The notes under the pieces were generated by a model. It did not search any database. It worked only from the letters and a program-made list of their open reading frames with translations, and was not told where the DNA came from. The position numbers were made by a program, and so were the translations under genes. Below, piece by piece: positions 24,360 to 32,394 of a stretch of 64,000 nt of DNA (its first letter is position 1; each line of letters opens with the position of its first letter). Origin of the DNA: a virus; the IMG/VR virus record IMGVR_UViG_3300027708_000022, positions 1-64,000 of that record; one strand, written 5' to 3'.

Positions 24360-24914
24360 TTATTGTTGTGGCCAGTTTTGCGATGTTACTACCATAATAA
24401 ATTTCTTAATTGAACCCGCTGATTTAATAGCAGATACAAGACGATCGGTTTCTGCTAGTACTGCTGCACGATAAGTTACTGTTTCAGCTGGTATTGCAAC
24501 ATCTCTCTCAGCTTTACGAATAACCATCCAGTCTGTTGATGCTAATAATTTATTTGCTGTATCTTTGATTTGAGCAATCCATTGTGACTTCAAACCTTTT
24601 GTAACCAATCTTTCTGTAGAATCTATCATTGATTCTGTAGCTACATCATATACTTTAACATACAACGGATCACCGTTTACATCTACTTCTTCACGGTCAT
24701 TTAATAATTTAGGACTTGAAGTAAATGTACCATCATTATTATCTTGTACCCAATAGAATCTATCATCAGGTCTTGCCTTCTGAGCAACCTCAGTAATACC
24801 AATGGCTTCTTTTTCTTCAAATGTCGTTAGGTTTAACCAGTTCGCAGGGTATTGAATACCATTCTGTGTAAATGGAACACCGGGTTGTAGAACTTTATTA
24901 TTAAGTAAAAACAT
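24360..24914 (-). CDS. Phage protein with tail-fibre-assembly-like C-terminus
   Basis: 184 residues. The N-terminal half (LQPGVPFTQNGIQYPANWLNLTTFEEKEAIGI) and the helical region with NKLLASTDWMVIRKAERDVAIPAETVTYRAAVLAETDRL resemble proteins in which a LLAxTDW segment precedes a helical hairpin, a pattern of tail-fibre assembly/chaperone proteins. It ends the host-recognition cluster transcript before a strong terminator and is preceded by AGGAA at the right distance. Chaperone function is inferred. Confidence 0.5.
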   Translation of the reverse strand: MFLLNNKVLQPGVPFTQNGIQYPANWLNLTTFEEKEAIGITEVAQKARPDDRFYWVQDNNDGTFTSSPKLLNDREEVDVNGDPLYVKVYDVATESMIDSTERLVTKGLKSQWIAQIKDTANKLLASTDWMVIRKAERDVAIPAETVTYRAAVLAETDRLVSAIKSAGSIKKFIMVVTSQNWPQQ

Positions 24915-24934
24915 TTTATATTCCTGTAATGTTC

Positions 24935-24942
24935 TATTTATT
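24935..24942 (-). promoter_or_regulatory. Late-promoter-like AATAAATA
   Basis: AATAAATAG on the minus strand, 20 bases before ATG 24914; it overlaps the stop codon of the tiny gene upstream. Confidence 0.45.
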
Positions 24943-25006
24943 AATTATTGGCTGTGCCAGCGGGTACTAGGAGGGCGATTACGCCGTTGGAGATGATTGC
25001 AAACAT
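24941..25006 (-). CDS. Microprotein, 21 residues, hydrophobic
   Basis: Reads MFAIISNGVIALLVPAGTANN. Support for a real gene: a good AAAGGA ribosome-binding site 6 bases before the ATG, the stop of the preceding tiny gene directly adjacent (TAAATG), and no other use for the 200-base gap. Hydrophobic centre. Function unknown. Confidence 0.45.
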   Translation of the reverse strand: MFAIISNGVIALLVPAGTANN

Positions 25007-25111
25007 TTATTTTCCTTTGTAATACCAATACTGTGCGCTAGTTAAAATACCTTTCTCATACGTCCGTACCCACGCTAATAAAAACCCTTTGCGACGTTGG
25101 CGCATTTTCAT
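25007..25111 (-). CDS. Microprotein, 34 residues, basic and aromatic
   Basis: Reads MKMRQRRKGFLLAWVRTYE, then KGILTSAQYWYYKGK. It begins 2 bases after the stop of the LamG-type fibre gene, with GAGGT 6 bases before ATG 25111, and its stop touches the start of the next tiny gene. Basic N-terminus and YWYY-rich end. G+C-richer, like the large gene upstream, so it probably belongs to the same transferred block. Function unknown. Confidence 0.5.
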   Translation of the reverse strand: MKMRQRRKGFLLAWVRTYEKGILTSAQYWYYKGK

Positions 25112-25113
25112 GA

Positions 25114-27567
25114 CTACCTCGCTAAAGCGTTCTTGAATGGGTTTTCGGCAAATGCCATGTAGATGTATGTGCCGCCTGATGCGTTTGCGTATGTTGCACT
25201 ATTGCGTAACTTAAAACCGTTAGAAAGAATATCAAACGGATACCCCCCGCCAACAGTTTCTGCATCAGAATAATTTGGAAATAAGACCGCATCAGAAGCG
25301 TTATATGCTGAACGAGCCGTATCTTGAAGAATCCAATCGCCCACGCCGCTTGTCCTTTTCCACAAAACCCAACGTGGTCTAAAGCCTGTGTACACAAACG
25401 TTCCATCAGAGCTACCATTACCCGTGTAGCTACCAAACGCACTGAATCCGGCTATGGGTGTCCATGCGTACATCACATAATTATTACCCGCCGCACAAGT
25501 GTTCGTATCGCTGCCGCCAAGAGTAACAACCGATGATGTTGGCGATGTTGACCAAGGGCTTCCTTGAGCAACACCCGCTTGTGTAGAATTTAAAAATAAA
25601 TAAGTGACAGCACCGCTATAAATAAAGTTGTATACCCAATTGCCTGAACCGCTAGTTCTATTTTTAATTAACCATATTGCAGGGGTTACGCCTAAACCGT
25701 GACCGACAGTATTTGTTGCGGTATTTGTACCGCTATACGTCACCACACTAAACCCAGCAGCAGCATTAACGCTCACTTGCGATGTGATTGTGCCGTTGGT
25801 GTTTGACCCTGACGAACCTTGCCCTGCTTGCCATTGCCAGCCGACATATGTTTGACCACTTCCTGCGTTGTTTACCGTTGAGTCTGAACTTGTGCCAAGC
25901 GTAAAACCGTTTGAGTTAAACGACATTAAACCTTGGGTTTGCGTAACTTCAGCCGCTGTTGAATTAGATGCAAGCTGTTTATTAACGCCACGAACACTAT
26001 CAAATAAGGCGTGTTCATAAGCGTTTGTTCTTGATTTAGCCCAAACAAAATCAGGTTTAAATCCTGCTGCGTTTGTAATAACGTTAGTTGCACCAGTACC
26101 CGACCACAAATTTACATCCATCACCGTGTTGCCCTTGACGATGGTGCTTGTCGGCAAGTTGTATGTGTTCAGGGCTACAAAGCCTGTGGGGGGTGTGTAG
26201 GTGAAAGGGCGTTGACCGAAGTTGGCGGCAAAACTATTTGAATATGTACCAAAATTATTTATTAAAACACCGATACTTCCCGACAAATTTGTATAAGCCG
26301 CATTTGTCCCCGCCGCAGGATCACCACTAGCTTGCCATGTATTATTTTTAGCAAACCAAACTTTTCCTGCATCTACATCGAAAGCAATACCAATTAAATC
26401 GTTTGCAGTCCATGTATTGCCGTATGAAGCAGACGAACCATTATTTATTTTTAATGCATCATTCCTATATTCCCATATTCCAGCAGGAACAGAAGCAACT
26501 GATGTTGGAACGGTGTTAAGCGTTTGCGTACTTTGGATTACTCCGACTGCCGCATAACCTAATGTTGCTCCACCTCCGTATGCAGTGCAAAACATTTCAC
26601 AATACCATTTACCTGTTGATGGGAATAATGTATTGGCTGTTAACGCGGTAGTACCCGTATGGTTTATATTTCCATCTAAAACTGTGCCACCATTATTTCC
26701 CAACGGATTCAACACAGCAAAATTAGCCGCCGTAGCACTTGTCAACGTAGGCACATCAGTCATACTGTCATACGTCACACCAGCAGTGATGCTGATGTTG
26801 TTGGTCGTCCAGTAATTGCCGTTGCCGCTAAAGTCTTTACCCAAACCTACGTTGCTGCTTGTGGTCAGCGCAGAGTTGTCTGTGAAAGGGAGATAGAAAC
26901 CGTTTGTACCGTATGTGCCTGTGTACCGTGCGGGTTGCCATACGCCTGTGGTGGCGTTGGTTGAACCAAATGACGATGGGGTTAGGGCTTGACCGTCGAT
27001 GAAATTAACTTCGGTAATCTGACCATCGTAATTTGAACTACCCCACGAGCCGTTATAAACAGAGTTACCTAAACCTTTTACATAGCCGTTTTGGTTGTAT
27101 ATCAAATTTGAATTTTGTGCGGGGTAGTTTGCGGTGGTAAACGAAGTAACTTGGCTACCGTTAACATACAGTTTTAACCTATTTGCCGCAGTTGCTTGCG
27201 TTGTGTCCGCCGCTAAAACGATGTGATACCAAGCAGACGGGTCACGAAATACTTGTGTTGAATACAATTGAAAATTTACAGGCGATGGGTTGCCTTCATA
27301 AATATTAATGGTATCGCCAACAGGAAAATCAATAACAAAATAATTTGTGCCTGAAGTCATCCCTGCACCAAGCAAATGCATATCAGCCGACAACGTGCCT
27401 CGCTTAATCCATGCGCTAATTGTCCATATTTGATTGCTTGTAGGCGATGCACCGTTTGTACGGCTCAAATACGCCGTAGCAGACCGCCTAAACCGTAGCG
27501 AGCGTGTGAGGTTGTAGCCAGTGTTTGTTGCTAATAAATGAGGATTAATTTCACTAGGTAATGACAT
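25114..27567 (-). CDS. Large tail protein with LamG-like lectin and SPRY-like domains, likely receptor-binding
   Basis: 817 residues. Residues about 20-230 have a concanavalin/LamG pattern (WTISAWIKRGTL, WYHIVLAADTTQ, RLKLYVNGSQVTSF, DGQITEVNFIDGQALTPSSFG). Residues about 300-450 look SPRY-like (GKWYCEMFCTAYGGG, DLIGIAFDVDAGKVWFAKNNTW). The rest holds repeated modules with KPDFVWAKSR / TPAIWLIKNR / RPRWVLWKRT followed by FDSVRG-like or WILQDTARS-like strings and YVGWQWQAG. Such modules bind carbohydrate in other proteins, so host-surface recognition is inferred. The gene is visibly richer in G+C than its neighbours (60 of 120 bases in 26761-26880), suggesting recent transfer. Confidence 0.7.
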   Translation of the reverse strand: MSLPSEINPHLLATNTGYNLTRSLRFRRSATAYLSRTNGASPTSNQIWTISAWIKRGTLSADMHLLGAGMTSGTNYFVIDFPVGDTINIYEGNPSPVNFQLYSTQVFRDPSAWYHIVLAADTTQATAANRLKLYVNGSQVTSFTTANYPAQNSNLIYNQNGYVKGLGNSVYNGSWGSSNYDGQITEVNFIDGQALTPSSFGSTNATTGVWQPARYTGTYGTNGFYLPFTDNSALTTSSNVGLGKDFSGNGNYWTTNNISITAGVTYDSMTDVPTLTSATAANFAVLNPLGNNGGTVLDGNINHTGTTALTANTLFPSTGKWYCEMFCTAYGGGATLGYAAVGVIQSTQTLNTVPTSVASVPAGIWEYRNDALKINNGSSASYGNTWTANDLIGIAFDVDAGKVWFAKNNTWQASGDPAAGTNAAYTNLSGSIGVLINNFGTYSNSFAANFGQRPFTYTPPTGFVALNTYNLPTSTIVKGNTVMDVNLWSGTGATNVITNAAGFKPDFVWAKSRTNAYEHALFDSVRGVNKQLASNSTAAEVTQTQGLMSFNSNGFTLGTSSDSTVNNAGSGQTYVGWQWQAGQGSSGSNTNGTITSQVSVNAAAGFSVVTYSGTNTATNTVGHGLGVTPAIWLIKNRTSGSGNWVYNFIYSGAVTYLFLNSTQAGVAQGSPWSTSPTSSVVTLGGSDTNTCAAGNNYVMYAWTPIAGFSAFGSYTGNGSSDGTFVYTGFRPRWVLWKRTSGVGDWILQDTARSAYNASDAVLFPNYSDAETVGGGYPFDILSNGFKLRNSATYANASGGTYIYMAFAENPFKNALAR

Positions 27568-27570
27568 AGA

Positions 27571-28545
27571 TTAAGCGACACTTAAAATGGCTTGTGCTAT
27601 CACGTTACTTGTTGTCGTTGCTGTGTAAACAATCAAGTCAACAGCATTTGCGGTTGTTGTTAATGTTGGTGCAGTATTACTTGGAAATCTCCAGCCTGAA
27701 CCAAATGATAATGTTCTAGAACCTGTTCCGTCTTGGCGAACAACTAAAAACCCTGATTGTCCTGCTGAACTGTTGGCTACGTTTGCCAATATTCTATTAC
27801 CACCAAGAGTTACAGAGAAGTTATTTGTCTGTGCCAAATTCATTGTGATTGTTGATGCATCAGTCAGAGTAATAATATTTTGAAATGCTTGTCCATATAC
27901 TGCTAATTGGTTTGTTACATTGGCAACAGTAAAGGTTTGATTTGCAGTCCACGTATTGATAGAAGTATTTGCTGTTTTAGTATTAGCAGCAGTAAATGCA
28001 CCGTTCGCATAAATTGCTGCTGAGTTAGCTGTAGAATCTGGTGTGTTAGCCTGTACAAATGCTGCATTTGCGGTGATGAATGCTGAATTAGCATATGAAC
28101 CAGCAGAATTGGCAACAGCAAATCCTGAGTTGGCATATACACCAGCAGAATTTGCTGCAACAAAAGCACTATTAGCATAAGATGCAGCAGAGTTTGCGGT
28201 AGCAGTTGGCAATACACCAGATGCTATTTTTAATAATGTTACTGCACCATCAGCAATTCTTGCAGTTGTTACAGAACCATCTGATGGCACTTGTGTTGCA
28301 GAACCATTACCAATATGTAGAATGACTACGTTGTTTGTACCGTTGGCTGGTGCTGAAACAAATGATATAACATCAGCAATCAGAGTGTATGTTGTTGGTG
28401 GTTGATACAGACCAGAAATGAATACGGCAATAGATGCAGTACTAGCAGGCGCTCTGGTTAGCGTGAAATTAGTCGTACTCGCATTACCAGAAAAAGTATC
28501 TGTAATGAACGGTACTGACTGAACTGAATTTCCAATATAACTCAT
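27571..28545 (-). CDS. Tail fibre protein with ANSA repeats
   Basis: 324 residues. N-terminal domain MSYIGNSVQSVPFITDTFSG...NFTLTRAPASTASIAVFISGLYQPPTTYTL is shared with the protein at 35550-36491 and other aquatic T4-like fibres (a virion-attachment-like domain). Residues about 90-185 contain repeats of SAASYANSAFVAANSAGVYANS type. The C-terminal third (SINTWTANQTFTVANVTNQLAVYG...SFGSGWRFPSN) is a beta domain seen at fibre tips. CATAAATA lies 26 bases upstream as a possible late promoter. Confidence 0.72.
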   Translation of the reverse strand: MSYIGNSVQSVPFITDTFSGNASTTNFTLTRAPASTASIAVFISGLYQPPTTYTLIADVISFVSAPANGTNNVVILHIGNGSATQVPSDGSVTTARIADGAVTLLKIASGVLPTATANSAASYANSAFVAANSAGVYANSGFAVANSAGSYANSAFITANAAFVQANTPDSTANSAAIYANGAFTAANTKTANTSINTWTANQTFTVANVTNQLAVYGQAFQNIITLTDASTITMNLAQTNNFSVTLGGNRILANVANSSAGQSGFLVVRQDGTGSRTLSFGSGWRFPSNTAPTLTTTANAVDLIVYTATTTSNVIAQAILSVA

Positions 28546-28570
28546 TTATGTTCTCTTATTGATGTTACAA

Positions 28571-28578
28571 TATTTATG
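28571..28578 (-). promoter_or_regulatory. Late-promoter-like CATAAATA
   Basis: CATAAATATT on the minus strand overlapping the end of the glycine-rich gene, 25 bases before ATG 28545. Confidence 0.45.
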
Positions 28579-29461
28579 CAGTATAGGAACCGGAAGAATT
28601 AAACTGTAGGATTGTGTTGAATCCAAATACGGTAACTGTTGGTGAACCTGTAGTTATACCTGTGTAACTTGATGTAGCGATTGAAATTATAACTACACCT
28701 GAACCGCCTGTACCGCCGCCAGCATTTGGTTGTCCAGCCGAACCACCGCCACCGCCACCTCCGCCTGTATTTGCAGTTCCATTACCGGTTGCAACGGCGG
28801 GTGAGTTACTGCCACCAACACCACCACCGCCGGCACCAGCTGCGCCACCGGGATACGGTATCGCCGAACCTCCGGCGCCGCCGCCGCCGGCATATGTTAC
28901 ACTTGTTCCTGTAATTGAAGATGATTTTCCAGCTCCACCATTTCCACCACGACTATTAAATACTGCGTTTCCACCAACAGCACCGGCACCGCCGCCGCCT
29001 CCTCCGAGGCCATAAGTCGCATTGTCACCTGTACCTGTTCCTCCAGTATTACCTTGTCCGGTTATTCCTGAACCGCCGGGTTGACTAGTGTTGGTTCCAC
29101 CACCACCTGATGCACCAGAAGAACCTTGGCCAGAATATCCCATGCCGCCGCCGCCACCTAATGCATATAAAGCTGGAGTTAAATAAGTTAACGATCCGTT
29201 AACTCCCGGTACAGAATTGCCTGGTCCACCTGTACCGCCTCCACCTATTGTGGCAGTGTAAGTTGTGCCGGATACCAAATACATTGTCATAGCTAAAAAA
29301 CCACCGCCACCACCACCGCCGCCACAATTATATCCACCACCACCACCACCGCCTACAACTAGTACATCGGCTAAAATAGCAGGTGCAACAGCATTTTTAA
29401 TTGTAGAAATTGATGACCTTATGGAACTTATGGATACACCAGTTGCACTCTTAATACTCAT
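28574..29461 (-). CDS. Glycine-rich adhesin 1 (polyglycine-sandwich type)
   Basis: 295 residues, dominated by runs of six to eight glycines alternating with variable loops (VLVVGGGGGGG start, AGGGGAGG, NTGGGGGGGG) and ending GVVIISIATSSYTGI...NTILQFNSSGSYTA. Glycine-rich segments of this kind build polyglycine-II bundles in T-even-type gp38 adhesins, where variable loops bind the receptor; that assignment here is by analogy. It lacks the TAQRP N-terminal domain of its four relatives. Starts by TAATG overlap with the upstream gene. Confidence 0.68.
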   Translation of the reverse strand: MSIKSATGVSISSIRSSISTIKNAVAPAILADVLVVGGGGGGGYNCGGGGGGGGFLAMTMYLVSGTTYTATIGGGGTGGPGNSVPGVNGSLTYLTPALYALGGGGGMGYSGQGSSGASGGGGTNTSQPGGSGITGQGNTGGTGTGDNATYGLGGGGGGAGAVGGNAVFNSRGGNGGAGKSSSITGTSVTYAGGGGAGGSAIPYPGGAAGAGGGGVGGSNSPAVATGNGTANTGGGGGGGGSAGQPNAGGGTGGSGVVIISIATSSYTGITTGSPTVTVFGFNTILQFNSSGSYTA

Positions 29462-29799
29462 TAGGTAATCTCCGAACCAAATGCTGAGAATGATATGTTG
29501 GAATTTGGTGTGTTAGCGGCTAATACCATACCAGCATTTCCTGTTAGACCAACAGTCAAGAAAATTGTATCTGATCCTGCTAAATTAGCATTTCTAACTA
29601 AAAAAGTTGCGGCTGGAGCTGCAGCATTAAACTGTGAAGAATCCATCAATGCAAGGCTATATGTCGTTGAGTTTGCACCTTGATTACAAATAGCAACAGT
29701 AGAGATTACCGATTGTGTTGCAGCTGGTATGACATACACATTCGTTTGTGTGTTTGCACTTGGGTAGATAGCGCCTAATCGTTTATAGGTATTTGCCAT
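29461..29799 (-). CDS. Small structural protein, paralogue of 37096-37422
   Basis: 112 residues, MANTYKRLGAIYPSANTQTNVYVIPAATQSVISTVAICNQ..., an all-beta domain. The protein at 37096-37422 has the same layout (short start, NAYVTPAATQATIIGMTIGN, then several strands), so the two are paralogues flanking the adhesin array. Similar small proteins sit by fibre genes in other aquatic T4-like phages. Role unknown; virion accessory or fibre connector is a guess. AGGAA ribosome-binding site before the ATG. Confidence 0.6.
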   Translation of the reverse strand: MANTYKRLGAIYPSANTQTNVYVIPAATQSVISTVAICNQGANSTTYSLALMDSSQFNAAAPAATFLVRNANLAGSDTIFLTVGLTGNAGMVLAANTPNSNISFSAFGSEIT

Positions 29800-29800
29800 T

Positions 29801-30169
29801 TTACATTCCTGATAACATTAAAATATTTGGTAGTGGATCGGTAACTAATGCGGCTGTTGTGACTGCACTAACACGACCATTAGCTTCTAGTGTGAGTGAT
29901 GGAATGGCAGTAGCATTACCATATACTCCTGATACTATTGTGATTCCAGTTGCATCGGTATTTGCTTTAGCGAATGCTGAGTTGGCATATACACCAGCAG
30001 AATTAGCTGTGGTGAATGCTGAGTTGGCATACGATGCTGCTGAGTTGGCAATTGCAGGTGGTAACAGACCACTAACTAGTTTTGTTGCTGTGATTGTATT
30101 ATCCGCAATATCAGCGGCGATAACTGTGCCGTCTGTGATTGAATCTGCTGTTATTCTATTGAGTGCCAT
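29801..30169 (-). CDS. Short fibre-segment protein with ANSA repeats
   Basis: 122 residues, resembling the centre of the fibre at 35550-36491: ITADSITDGTVIAADIADNTITATKLVSGLLPP, then ANSAASYANSAFTTANSAGVYANSAF, then DATGITIVSGVYGNATAIPSLTLEANGRVSAVTTA. The last block corresponds to DVTGITISAGVYGNATVYPTLTLAANGRVTAVGTA in the larger protein. It therefore looks like a separately encoded piece of a fibre, or a product of partial duplication. No ribosome-binding site is evident. Confidence 0.6.
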   Translation of the reverse strand: MALNRITADSITDGTVIAADIADNTITATKLVSGLLPPAIANSAASYANSAFTTANSAGVYANSAFAKANTDATGITIVSGVYGNATAIPSLTLEANGRVSAVTTAALVTDPLPNILMLSGM

Positions 30170-30183
30170 TTATTTGTTCTCTG

Positions 30184-30354
30184 TTAAGCTAATTGCTCGT
30201 CTGTTGGTCTAGCTAACGTAGGATGATTCCACTCACGGATGTAATCCCCACGACCATCTGAATCGTTCTGTAGCACGATAGTGCCAGAAAACGGATTGAA
30301 ATCCTCTGGAGTGAGTGTGGGGTATAACTTGATAATTTTGTCGTATAAAGACAT
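30184..30354 (-). CDS. XkdW-like small phage protein (56 aa)
   Basis: Reads MSLYDKIIKLYPTLTPEDFN, then PFSGTIVLQNDSDGRGDYIR, then EWNHPTLARPTDEQLA. The LYPxLxxxDF ... GTIxLQND ... GDYI.EW.HP..xxPTxxQL pattern is that of the XkdW family of small proteins encoded with tail fibres in many phages. Its ATG overlaps the stop of the C1q-like gene (TAATG), indicating coupled translation. Exact function unknown. Confidence 0.75.
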   Translation of the reverse strand: MSLYDKIIKLYPTLTPEDFNPFSGTIVLQNDSDGRGDYIREWNHPTLARPTDEQLA

Positions 30355-30950
30355 TATGCGCTCCTAATCATTGCGCCAGAAAAAACTCTAAAACCAGAAT
30401 TTGAACCGATTGATAACGATCCAGCAGAAGATTGATAGCCATAAACTTCAATATAATCAGTAGACCCATTGCAATAAATAATTGCACTTCCGCAGGAAGA
30501 TACTTCTACTGACGCACTTAAAGCTACGTTTGTAGTATCTGTATTTCTAACACCATTTTTCCAAAAACTAGCTAACAAAACACCTGATGACGCCCCTGTG
30601 CCGTGTACATATACGTTAAATTGATAATACCCAGCAACGGTAGGTGTAAAACGGTAATTAGTAGTGCTGAAATTTGTATTCGTGTCAAACACTTTTGTAT
30701 CAAAAATTATTTTTGTAAACGTAGCAGAGGCGGCTGCTGTGTAAGCAGAACCATACGCCGCAAACGCTGGCGCACCGGATGAAGTTGGATTATTAAAAGC
30801 AATCCAACTAGATGATACTGTGTCATACCACTCAGGCAATCCTGTTGTGGAATTCTGACGAGTCATACCAGTAGCTGGTGCTGCAGGTCGCTGTGCCGTA
30901 GTACCAACGGGGAGTTTTAGGTAATCGGTGCCTTGAACATCAAGTGCCAT
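30354..30950 (-). CDS. Fibre-tip protein with C1q/TNF-like beta domain
   Basis: 198 residues. Residues 1-55 form the short attachment domain shared with other fibres here (LKLPVGTTAQRPAAPATGMTRQNSTTGLPEWYD). Residues about 60-198 read as a jelly roll of the C1q class: TKIIFDTKVFDTNTNFSTTNYRF, FTPTVAGYYQFNVYVHGTG, LLASFWKNGVRN, and a closing SIGSNSGFRVFSGAMI. C1q-like trimers are often ligand-binding tips, so receptor binding is inferred. Slightly G+C-richer than baseplate genes. Confidence 0.7.
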   Translation of the reverse strand: MALDVQGTDYLKLPVGTTAQRPAAPATGMTRQNSTTGLPEWYDTVSSSWIAFNNPTSSGAPAFAAYGSAYTAAASATFTKIIFDTKVFDTNTNFSTTNYRFTPTVAGYYQFNVYVHGTGASSGVLLASFWKNGVRNTDTTNVALSASVEVSSCGSAIIYCNGSTDYIEVYGYQSSAGSLSIGSNSGFRVFSGAMIRSA

Positions 30951-30966
30951 TTCTAATCCTTTATTA

Positions 30967-31323
30967 TTATTCTGGTAATACTACTTCAACCCAATTTAAT
31001 GTTTCTTCGTTCCAAGTATATACTTTACCATCTGTAGGCATTGCAACTGGTGCATCCCACAAGCAAGTTGTGTCATTGAGTGTCCATGAAGCATATGGTT
31101 TGGGCGGGATGAAAGCATCACGACCAGCATCATATGAGTAACCGATACCAGCATAGTTTTTTCTTAATGGTGTGCCACCATTTGCATGAACACCACCGTG
31201 AGTGTTATAACTGGTTTGAATCCATGCACCGGGACTTGAGTCCACGAATGTATTGAAAAACTCTGGTTCAGCCACGATGACTTGAACCACTTTAGAATCT
31301 ACAACTTTAGCAAAATGTGCCAT
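30967..31323 (-). CDS. Conserved aquatic-phage tail protein (IPPKPYxSW family)
   Basis: 118 residues with a strongly conserved core seen in many T4-like phages of aquatic bacteria: MAHFAKVVDSKVVQVIVAE, then RKNYAGIGYSYDAGRDAFIPPKPYASWTLND and WNEETLNWVEV. Function is not established; it is always near fibre genes, so a fibre accessory or a virion structural role is likely. GGAG ribosome-binding site and a CATAAATAC late-promoter-like motif lie upstream. Confidence 0.65.
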   Translation of the reverse strand: MAHFAKVVDSKVVQVIVAEPEFFNTFVDSSPGAWIQTSYNTHGGVHANGGTPLRKNYAGIGYSYDAGRDAFIPPKPYASWTLNDTTCLWDAPVAMPTDGKVYTWNEETLNWVEVVLPE

Positions 31324-31354
31324 GTTTAATTTCTCCGTAATTAATTATATAAAG

Positions 31355-31362
31355 TATTTATG
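31355..31362 (-). promoter_or_regulatory. Late-promoter-like CATAAATA
   Basis: CATAAATACT on the minus strand, matching the T4 late consensus TATAAATACT at all but the first base, 31 bases before ATG 31323. Confidence 0.55.
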
Positions 31363-31375
31363 TTCGTTTGGTTTG

Positions 31376-32377
31376 TTAAGCGGTAAATGTACCGGATGAT
31401 GTGAAGGTATGTATAGTATTTCCAGCAGAACTGGTTACGGTACCGCCTGTACCACGCTGGCCGCCTGCATAAGAGATGATGACCACGCCGCTTCCACCTG
31501 CACCACCTGCAAATGTCGATGTGCTTCCAGCGCCGCCACCACCACCACCAGTGTTTGCTGTGCCTGCCGTTCCAACTGATGTTACACTTCCCGCGCCACC
31601 GCCGCCATTGCCCCCTGCTCCAGCCAATCTAGTATCAACAACACCACCCCCTCCACCTGCGTAGAAAGTAGAAGCTCCGGATATTGAGCTAGATACACCT
31701 ACACCACCAACCGCAGCGGCTGCATAAGTTCCTGCAACACCAACTGCTCCTGCTCCACCGCCAGAACCCGTAGCACTAAAGGTTGTTGCGTCTGAATAAC
31801 CAGAACCGCCAGCAAAACCTTGCCCAGAAGTACCCGCACCACCAGCAAAGTTACCCGCACCTACAGACGAGCCGCCGCCGCCAGAACCACCTGCTAACCC
31901 TACCGTTGCAACAGACCCGTTATAACAACCACCGCCGCCACCACCTACTGTTGTTACTAGCGAGCCAAGTAACGAGCTGGAACCGTTTGCCCCCAAGTTT
32001 CCACCAGCAGCGCCACCTGCGCCACCTGCGCCAACAGTAATTGCAAATGAAGCACCAGAATATAGCGTAGTAGTGCCGGTTAATAATCCGCCAGCACCGC
32101 CGCCGCCGCCGTAACGAGCGCCACCGCCACCACCGCCAGCTACAACCAAATAAGTACTTGTATAAGCATTGATCGCACCCCATGCACCTGCCGCATATAC
32201 TTCAATCACATTATTTGCTGTATTGAATCTAATAGCCCCGTTTGCTCCCGATGGCCTCTGTGCTGTATTGCCAGATGGGAGTGTGAATGCTCCAGTTAGT
32301 GTTATGTTACCACCGGTGTTGGCTGTTGAACCATCTGGATATGTTATACCACCTGAGCCACTAATTGAAATTGCCAT
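31376..32377 (-). CDS. Glycine-rich adhesin 2
   Basis: 333 residues. Residues about 1-75 carry a shared attachment domain (LPSGNTAQRPSGANGAIRFNTANNVIEVYAAGAWGAINAYTSTYLVV), residues about 80-300 are glycine runs with variable loops (AGGGGGGARYGGGGGAGG; GGGGSSVGAGNF), and the end is GSGVVIISYAGGQRG...NTIHTFTSSGTFTA. Closest in its termini to adhesin 5 at 34467-35534. AGGA ribosome-binding site. Host receptor binding inferred from the polyglycine design. Confidence 0.68.
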   Translation of the reverse strand: MAISISGSGGITYPDGSTANTGGNITLTGAFTLPSGNTAQRPSGANGAIRFNTANNVIEVYAAGAWGAINAYTSTYLVVAGGGGGGARYGGGGGAGGLLTGTTTLYSGASFAITVGAGGAGGAAGGNLGANGSSSLLGSLVTTVGGGGGGCYNGSVATVGLAGGSGGGGSSVGAGNFAGGAGTSGQGFAGGSGYSDATTFSATGSGGGAGAVGVAGTYAAAAVGGVGVSSSISGASTFYAGGGGGVVDTRLAGAGGNGGGGAGSVTSVGTAGTANTGGGGGGAGSTSTFAGGAGGSGVVIISYAGGQRGTGGTVTSSAGNTIHTFTSSGTFTA

Positions 32378-32394
32378 TTGTTATTCCTAAATCT

